Shown here one piece after another: positions 57,494 through 64,000 of a stretch of 64,000 bases of DNA. The first letter of the stretch is position 1, and each line of letters starts with the position of its first letter. A model generated the notes under the pieces. That model worked only from the letters and a program-made list of their open reading frames with translations, had not been told where the DNA came from and did no database searches. A program made the translations under genes and the position numbers. Origin of the DNA: Lycium barbarum (lineage: Eukaryota > Streptophyta > Magnoliopsida > Solanales > Solanaceae); assembly GCF_019175385.1 (NCBI RefSeq), contig NC_083345.1, positions 42,864,098 to 42,928,097 of the forward strand, in the 5' to 3' direction.

Positions 57494-58903
57494 AGTTACA
57501 CCTCGTAGTTTCGTAAGTTGAGTTTCGTCGTGAGTTGGTCATCATAGATTTGGAAAGCAGGATTATCATTGAGGTTTCTTGAGATTTGACATGTCCATCT
57601 TGAGTATACAAGGGTTTAAGTCATGTTTAGTATGGGTTGGAAGGATTAGAGGTTAAACGAATAAAAAAGAATGCATTTCGTTGTAGTTTCATCTTGAAGG
57701 TGGGATATATTGACCATATATTGGATATATGGACTGTATATTGGATGAACCCCCACTGTCTTTTGATAACGGTGGGGATGGGTTCCTGTTGGTGATTTAC
57801 GGTCCAAATATACGAACCGTATATTGATTTACGGTCCGTATATCATTGGCGGTGGCAGCTCCTTTTTGTATATATTTTGTATCCTTCTCATTTTATTTCA
57901 TTTACACCATTTCCACATATCCTTAACACCCTATAAACCTCTCCAATATAATTAATTAACCCCCAAGTGAAATCAAAGATTAAAAGAGAGAATCAATTGG
58001 CAAATGTTTCCGGATTGTTGTTGAAGCTTAGTTCTTCCACTTATAGAAGGTTTGGAAGATACTTCATAGTGAAGTAATCCTGGAATTGAAGTGGTCTTGA
58101 GATCTTGAGGTAAGATTCCACCTTATTTACATGTTTATGAGTTTGTTAGATGTTTATACTAAGTGTTGAAGGAAGAAAGTTGGGGGAAAAGGGTTCAAAT
58201 GTGAATTTGAGTTCATATTAAGTTGTAATCTGTTTTGGCCATGTTGTTGCTGTGTTATTGAGATAAATTCCTCATTATGGATAGTAGTTGATGTTAAGGT
58301 TGTGTTGATGTATTTATACTTGAGACATTTGGAAAAAAAGAGTGTATAAAGTATCGTATACGAAGCATATATTAGGCTATTTTGATATATATCCTTGAAT
58401 GTTGTTGTGGTGAGTTTAATGAGACTTATATAAGGTTGTTGTTGTTTTTGTTGTTTTTGGCTGCTTGATGTGTTGTGGTGATTAAGCACTATGGAAAATA
58501 CTACCCGTTTCATTTTTGAGAATCGATTTATCGTTTCATATACGCGATATACTAGCGTCATATAAGTTCATATATATTCCCTTGTTATAGGATTGGCGTA
58601 AGTGTTACGACGAGTTCGTTGTTGGATTATATTGACGACTTGAGGTATGTAATGGCTATCCTTTCTTTCTTGGCATGATCCTATTTATAGTAGATGTGTA
58701 ACGAACCTCATAAAGAGAAACTATCGATTTGATCTTGTCCTATAAGCGTACAACTTTCAGAATGTCATGTTATACCTTCCGAAGGATTCTTATCCGCTCT
58801 TTAGTGTCTTGGTATTAAAATAGTTAAAAAGTGACATGTTGACATCTGTTTTACATTCAGTATATATTTGATATACAATATGATATACGTATATTTTTCA
58901 TTA

Positions 58904-59022
58904 GCCTGGCCTCTTGGTTAGTGAGACAGTATTGCCTGGCCTACGGGTCAGTGAGACATTATTGCCTTGCCTTATGATCAGTGAGATTTTAGAGTTACCT
59001 GGCCACTTGGTTAGTGAGATAT
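58904..59022 (+). repeat. Short tandem units in the H/I LTR
   Basis: Four diverged units of about 30 bp, each CCTGGCC...GGTTAGTGAGA or a variant. They lie just upstream of the double-hairpin region, as do the arrays in LTRs A and G. Confidence 0.75.
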
Positions 59023-59541
59023 ATGATATTACTGTATTTCCTTTGATATGAGTCAGATTAGGTGAGATATTTCAGGGTATTCCTTGGCTTCCAGATTACT
59101 ATTTTTTCAGTTTAGATTCAGTTTCAGTTATTCTATTGCCTCACATACTCGGTACATTATTTCATACTGAAATCCTTTTTGCCGGGGACGCTGCATTTAT
59201 GCCTACAGGTACAGATAGACAGACTGACAAAGCTCCCCCGTAAGTAGGACCAAATATCAGCTTATTGTTGAGCTCCCTTGTCCGGAGTTGCTAGGTCCAT
59301 TTAGAGTCTTCTTTTTGTGTTTATAAACTTGATGGGTAGGTTGGGGCCCTGCCCCGACTTATTGTACAGTTATGCTTTCCTTAGAGGCTTGTAGATGATT
59401 CCTGTACATAGTAGGTCAGTGTTGTAGTCTTGTCGGCCTTGTATATGTCTATTTTGATACTATTGGTTGTGTACATTCATAACAGCCTCGTCGGCTTGCT
59501 CAGTTATATGTATGTTTTGGGTGTGTGTGCCAGTTCAGATG

Positions 59542-59582
59542 ATATATATATATATATATACACACAGAGAGAGAGAGAGAGA
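59542..59582. repeat. Compound TA/CA/GA microsatellite
   Basis: A TA run, then CACACA, then GA repeats, in the last 210 bp of the H/I LTR. Confidence 0.93.
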
Positions 59583-59752
59583 AAGTGCGTTGGCCTTGTC
59601 GGCTTTGTTGGTTTTCGTTTGTTTGTAGGTAGGCCCAATCAGCCTAAGTTGAGGGTTACCCCGCCAGAGTTACAGGTTCAGAGTGGTTCGCTTGGGTTGA
59701 GAGTGGCATCGGGTATCGGCCACGCTTTTCCAAGATTGGGGCGTGACAAACT

Positions 59753-59764
59753 TAGTATCAGAGT
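59753..59764 (+). other. Degenerate primer-binding site of element I
   Basis: TAGTATCAGAGT, 4 nt after the LTR end: two differences from the 12-nt initiator tRNA-Met match. Confidence 0.75.
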
Positions 59765-59958
59765 AGGTCTGTCCTAGGGAGTCTACAAGTCGTGTCTAGT
59801 AGAGTTTTGTTTATAGATGTGTTGTGCACCATATTATATAAACATGGAGCTACAGGGCATTTAGGAGTTAGTTACCCTTCTTCAGATCTAAATAGTGCTG
59901 TAGAGCTGAGTCGTAGGTGATTTGAGTTAAACTCACCCTTTTGTGTTTGTAAACAGTG

Positions 59959-61062
59959 ATGCCGGTGACTAGAAAAACCACAATTAGCCGAAGAGTTGAT
60001 ACAACAATTGGTGTGGGGACTAGTAGGGTACACCCAGCAGACGGGGCCCTGTCTGAGGCCTAGGGTAAGTACCCCCTCCTGCACGGACTGATCAGGACCT
60101 TCGAAGTGCTGTACAGTTATTGACTCAACTTGTGGCTACCCAGAGGCAGCCGAGAGCACCTGCTGGTACAAGACCCACTGAGGGGCCTGACAGTTTGAGG
60201 GTTCGAGATTTCTTGGTACTAGAGCCCTCAAAGCACACACGAATTAGGCGGGATGAGGACTCGCAGCATTTTGTTAATAAGCTTCACCGTATCTTCTAGG
60301 TGATGCATGCTTCTGAGACTGGGGCGGCAGAGTTAACAGCTTTCAGGCTTCGAGATATAGCTGTCTTGTGGTGAGGGGTGGGAGCATTCTAGGGTACTTG
60401 AGGCATGTCTAGCGCATTGGTCTGAGTTTTTAGAGGCCTTTCTTGACCACCATTTGCCGTTGGAGATACTAAAGGGTCGGGTTGATCAGTTCTTGACTGT
60501 ACGGCAGGGTAGTTCCACCATACATGATTAGTGCCTTCAATTTGATTCTTTGGCCAAATTTGCTTCATCTGTTTTTGATTCGTTGAGGGCTAGGATTCAC
60601 AAGTTTATAGTAGGGTTGCACCCCAATTATGTTGAGCCTTGTACCACTACGGTAGTGAATGATAATATGGACCTTACTTGTATTTAGGCATTTATCCAGA
60701 ATTGTGAGGATTATAGATGTCAGTAGGGGGTGACTGAGAGGATCGAGAGGGAGCATCATAAGATAGCTAGGTCCGCTGGTCAGCAGGGTGATAGTCGGGG
60801 GAGTTTCAGACCCCAGTATCAGGGTAGGCCATCTAGGCCACCACCACCTCAGTCTCAGGGATACAGGTCAGGGTATTATATTCCACCATGACCAGGTGAG
60901 AGCTCCCGTGCATCAAGGTCACAGTAGCAGAGGGGTTCGGGGTAGACTTGATCACTACCATAGCAGTGTGGTAATTGTGGTAGTATGCACAATGGGCAGT
61001 ATGGGTCTTGGGCTTGTTATGCTTGTGGCAGCCCAGATCACTTTATGAGAGAGTGCCCACAG
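59959..61062 (+). pseudogene. gag: Element I gag pseudogene, truncated
   Basis: ATG 59959 (MPVTRKTTIS) follows an acceptor-like AAACAG. The reading frame is broken early (stop near 60061). Later pieces match H gag: FLDHHLPLEILKGRVDQFLT (about 60440-60500), FDSLAKFASSVFDSLRARIHKF (about 60540-60605) and a CCHC-like knuckle YACGSPDHFMRECPQ (about 61018-61062). Homology stops at about 61062 and pol is absent. Gag of I overlaps that of H by about 640 bp, which argues for a tandem rather than a circularly permuted copy. Confidence 0.8.
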
Positions 61063-63430
61063 AGTAGAATTTCATAAGATAAGCAACTTGTTTTTTCATT
61101 TAACTTCATAAAGTACAATTCCACTCCCTTGGTTACAACTGTACATATATCTATTTAGAAACTTGGATCTTAGACAACTAAAGCACATTGTTTTGAGGAA
61201 CAACTTAAGGAACCTGGTCAGTTTACTAGGGACTATGACCAGGGTGAATTCTATGCTCTTAAGTCTAGTGACTGCGGAATCACAAAGTGAGCTGATAGTA
61301 GTGTCTTTTGAAGAAGAGTGGTGGCATAATCTTTGTTGGCTAGATTCTTGAAGAACCACCATATTTGTCCACCTTTTTCCCCCAAGAAGACCCACCATTT
61401 TTTCCCCCAGTTTTGCCTGTGATGATCAAAATCCGAACTGCTCTTCTTTCCAAGATAATGGAGGGATCTTTTCTGATTTCTCCTTCCTTATTACTTCACA
61501 AACCGTTATGTCTCCTTCATTTGGTTTTCCCATTAAACTTTCGATATTAGATAGGATTGAACTCGTTATGTCCAGCAACTCATTTTTCCGAAGAGTTGTT
61601 ATGACACTAATTACTTTCATATTAGCTCCTATTTTAGGATCTTTAGAAATTTCCCCTTTCTATAAGCCCCACACATTTTTCCTTCCCATTCTATCTTTCC
61701 AAAAGAGTTGATTCGTATAGGAGGGAATGGATGGTTGATGATAGTGAGATCGAGTGTGAAGCAGGGGTTAGTTGAGTTATAAGAATGAATAGGAGATGGA
61801 TTATTAGAGAAGGCGGAGGGCAAGATTATTTCTCTTTTCCGATTTGATGTTATGGTAGAAGAGAGAGAGATAATTGGGTGATATTTTAAGGGTTTGTGGA
61901 TGGTTTAAGTAGAGACGAGGTGACAGGAATAGGCGGTGTGAACAAATGAGGTGAGGAGTCAATTTTTGGGAAGAGGAATGATTTGATTTGCCGGCGTCTT
62001 TCAAGAGGGGTCATTATGACTCTTTTTCTCTCTTCTCATAGCTCTTTTAATGATGCATAGGACCTCATTTTGTTAGGTAGAACAGGTTGTCCAAGTTGTT
62101 GCATGGTCTAAATTTATAATTAATTGCAAATGAAGGTATACGTACCTGAAGTAATGATAATTAACCTTGTGTAGTCTTGATTTATAGCTCAGTTGTTGTG
62201 ACAAAATACTTTGCCAAACTATTTCGAGATGATAAACTCTTATGATGTTGGACATGCACCTAAATGCACAAGATTGTGTAATGTCTTCAGAATTTTCAAC
62301 TCAGTTTATCTGAACCAAGGATTCTAGCCAATTAATTTGAAGATGACTTGTATCATCATCCTTTTAGCATAGTCTTCATCTTAAGTTCTCAACCTTCTAT
62401 CAATTTTCAGTAGCTCACTTTCTGACTAGCATCATATTCAATCCCTGTATTTCTCTTTTCCATTTCTTCAAACAGGTTCCTCAACCCGTTTCTTCTGTAT
62501 GATCTATCTGAATGCCAATGTGTCTGATTACTACTTGTCTTCTGCTTAATTCCTATTTTTGTTCGAAACACTACAAGTGCTAGGAGCTTTTATGTAACTA
62601 TCTTTGAATATTGAGCAAGCCTTGAGATAGTGATGTTTGTGCTTGCTCCCTTTCATTGCCACTGCTAAGTAATCAGAGCTTAGTTTTAGGAAGCCATACT
62701 AGCTTGGTTCCTCTTCTTTGTATGAAGGGATGAATGAAGTCCCATTTAGTCCAGTCGGGCATAGCCCAAGTACATCAGCTTCCTGTCCTTGTGGCAGACT
62801 CTCTTGATATTTTCTTAGTCGGTACTGAATTCTCATGAAAAGACCTATGTCAGTGTGTTTCACATATTTGATCCTTCTATCAATAGGCCTTATCCTAATC
62901 TTCTTTCCAGTAGAGTGAACTGCATCACTTTTTGTGCATCTAGGTAATACATAAAGAGCCAGTTCCTTATTATTGTATCACCAGACTTGAGAGCCTCGGT
63001 ATTTTATATCTTGATGTGAGCTCATCCTTTTAGCGGAGATATTGAATCATACCTCTTATTTTCTCCTAGGGGAACTTTTTCTTGTTTCCTGTTTCATTTA
63101 TGTTCGCTATTAGAGCTCTTTTGCCAGTTGCCTTACGGTTCCTCTCTATATGCCTTATACTCACTGGGCACTTGATTCTAGAATGTCAGATTTTTCTAGC
63201 AAGTGTGGAAAAATTCCTCTATTATGGATTTTCTTTTTGCCAGTTCCTTGTTGTACCCTAAACTAGTAGTTGTATTCTGAGTCTTACTGGTTAGGTTTGA
63301 CAGTATTTGAGATGATTTTGTCCAGGACCAACTCTTTCGAGGTCTTTCCTTATTCTTTCCAGATCTAAGATCAACTTTCTGGATTTTTCCTTCTCACGAT
63401 ATACCTCATCTTTCATTCTTCCATATACAT
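61063..63430. other. Unassigned interval
   Basis: No recognisable gene. Several 60-100 codon frames occur on both strands between 61096 and 62004, overlapping one another, with no motif I can name; none is supported as a gene. The rest is AT-rich text without notable repeats. It may be host intergenic DNA or very old transposon debris. Confidence 0.4.
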
Positions 63431-64000
63431 CGTCAGTGTCTAATTATTCTTGACTCATGTTAGACTTTTCCTTGTTCTTTCCTTTTTGCTCTAACATTTC
63501 ATCTTTGAGTGACAACACCAACGAATCATGTTGACTAACATGTTCCTTTAGTGAGCTTACTTCTTTTTTAGCCTTGATCTTACCAGCTTCTAGCTCAATA
63601 GATTCATGCTTCAGGCTTGTGTAGTCATTGAGTAACTAGACCCTTTTTGTACTCATCTCTTGATACTCATCGATTACGGTACTCATCAAGGAAGAAATTA
63701 TTTTCTTGGGAAACGTATCAAGGTTTCCTTTTAGTTCCAAGATGTTTACCTCAGAATCCTCATTTGTATTTAATTCTCTATCTCCAATTTCCATGAGAGC
63801 CATGTGATTTGGTTCCTCCTCAGAGTCATCGCTAGAGTTTGAATTCCATGCAGTTATCATGCCCCTTTTCCAACTAGGACCCCAAGGTGGGTGATTTTTT
63901 ATCCTTATGTCTAGCTTTCCATTAGTAATGTCTTCCTTGTTCTGTATGTTCTTCTTTGATCCATCTTCTTCAGGCTCATGTGCTTGTATCAGTAATTCCG
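63431..64000 (-). pseudogene. Ty1/copia-like gag fragment
   Basis: On the minus strand an acidic stretch (NSNSSDDSEEEPNHMALMEIGD) leads to SEVNILELKG, ISSLMSTVIDEYQEMS and, past a TAG near 63640, a long Lys/Glu-rich heptad-like segment (about 63630-63440). This matches the region after the zinc knuckle in gag of many plant Ty1/copia elements: an acidic 'LMA' segment followed by coiled coil. I recognise it by pattern only. Element ends are not visible; it probably continues past the right edge. Confidence 0.45.

Larger units (their letters stand above)
57494..59748 (+). repeat. LTR shared by H (3') and I (5')
   Basis: AGTTACACCTCG (first base mutated from T) ... GGGGCGTGACA, 2255 bp. H polypurine tract lies before it and a PBS after it, so it served as 3' LTR of H and 5' LTR of I. 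U3 has a TTTACGGTCCGTATA cluster (57795-57845) before TATATATT (57869-57876). Four GCCTGGCC..TTAGTGAGAC units lie at 58904-59022. The double hairpin is decayed (59149-59190). Donor-like ACAG|GTACAG is at 59208/59209. A TA/CA/GA microsatellite occupies 59542-59582. Confidence 0.85.

Noticed and set aside
53119..61062. One-LTR circle integrated in permuted form
   Set aside because: Gag is present on both sides of the LTR with about 640 bp overlap, which a permuted single copy would not give.

Overview
The window is a repeat-dense, gene-poor stretch of a plant nuclear genome, most likely a eudicot of the nightshade family (Solanaceae). That placement rests on the look of the LTR families and is inference, not a database result. 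No intact host gene, tRNA, rRNA or CRISPR array was recognised. About nine tenths of the 64 kb is LTR retrotransposon. All but one element are Ty3/gypsy chromoviruses of the Tekay/Del type: gag with a CCHC knuckle, then protease, reverse transcriptase (RT), RNase H and an integrase (IN) with GPY/F and chromodomain-like tails in one frame, LTRs of about 2.3-2.9 kb, and a primer-binding site (PBS) matching initiator tRNA-Met.

Layout, left to right. (1) 1-3025: element A, minus strand, only its 5' LTR (604-3025) and leader lie in the window. It interrupts element B, a plus-strand copy whose decayed pol (3026-6232) and 3' LTR (6432-7859 plus 17668-18626) follow. (2) 7860-17662: element C, a complete plus-strand copy with 5-bp target duplication GATAT, sits inside B's 3' LTR. 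(3) 18627-21086: non-coding sequence with old repeat debris. (4) 21087-52108: a minus-strand head-to-tail tandem, LTR-D-LTR-E-LTR. D (internal 23221-28418) and E share the middle LTR (28419 to about 30979). E is split by element F (31777-42778), a young, nearly intact plus-strand copy with target duplication TTCAA, and by a solo LTR, G (43164-45927). (5) 52109-53118: AT-rich sequence ending like an LTR terminus. (6) 53119-61062: a second tandem remnant, H internal region - LTR (57494-59748) - I gag. (7) 61063-64000: unassigned sequence, ending in a Ty1/copia-like gag fragment on the minus strand.

Relative order of events from nesting: B before A and before C; the D/E tandem before F and before G. 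F is the youngest datable insertion (its LTRs differ at about fifteen places in 2.9 kb). No element has a fully open gag-pol. F comes closest, with two in-frame stops and every pol catalytic residue in place.

The most interesting structure is in the non-coding parts. Several distinct LTR families share (a) a double hairpin near the 3' third of the LTR whose second stem covaries between families, (b) a CAG|GT donor-like site just after it and a pyrimidine-CAG acceptor-like site 2-4 nt before the gag start, which suggests a leader intron, (c) an 8-bp-arm hairpin just before the polypurine tract, and (d) family-specific palindromes or short repeats immediately upstream of the TATA box.
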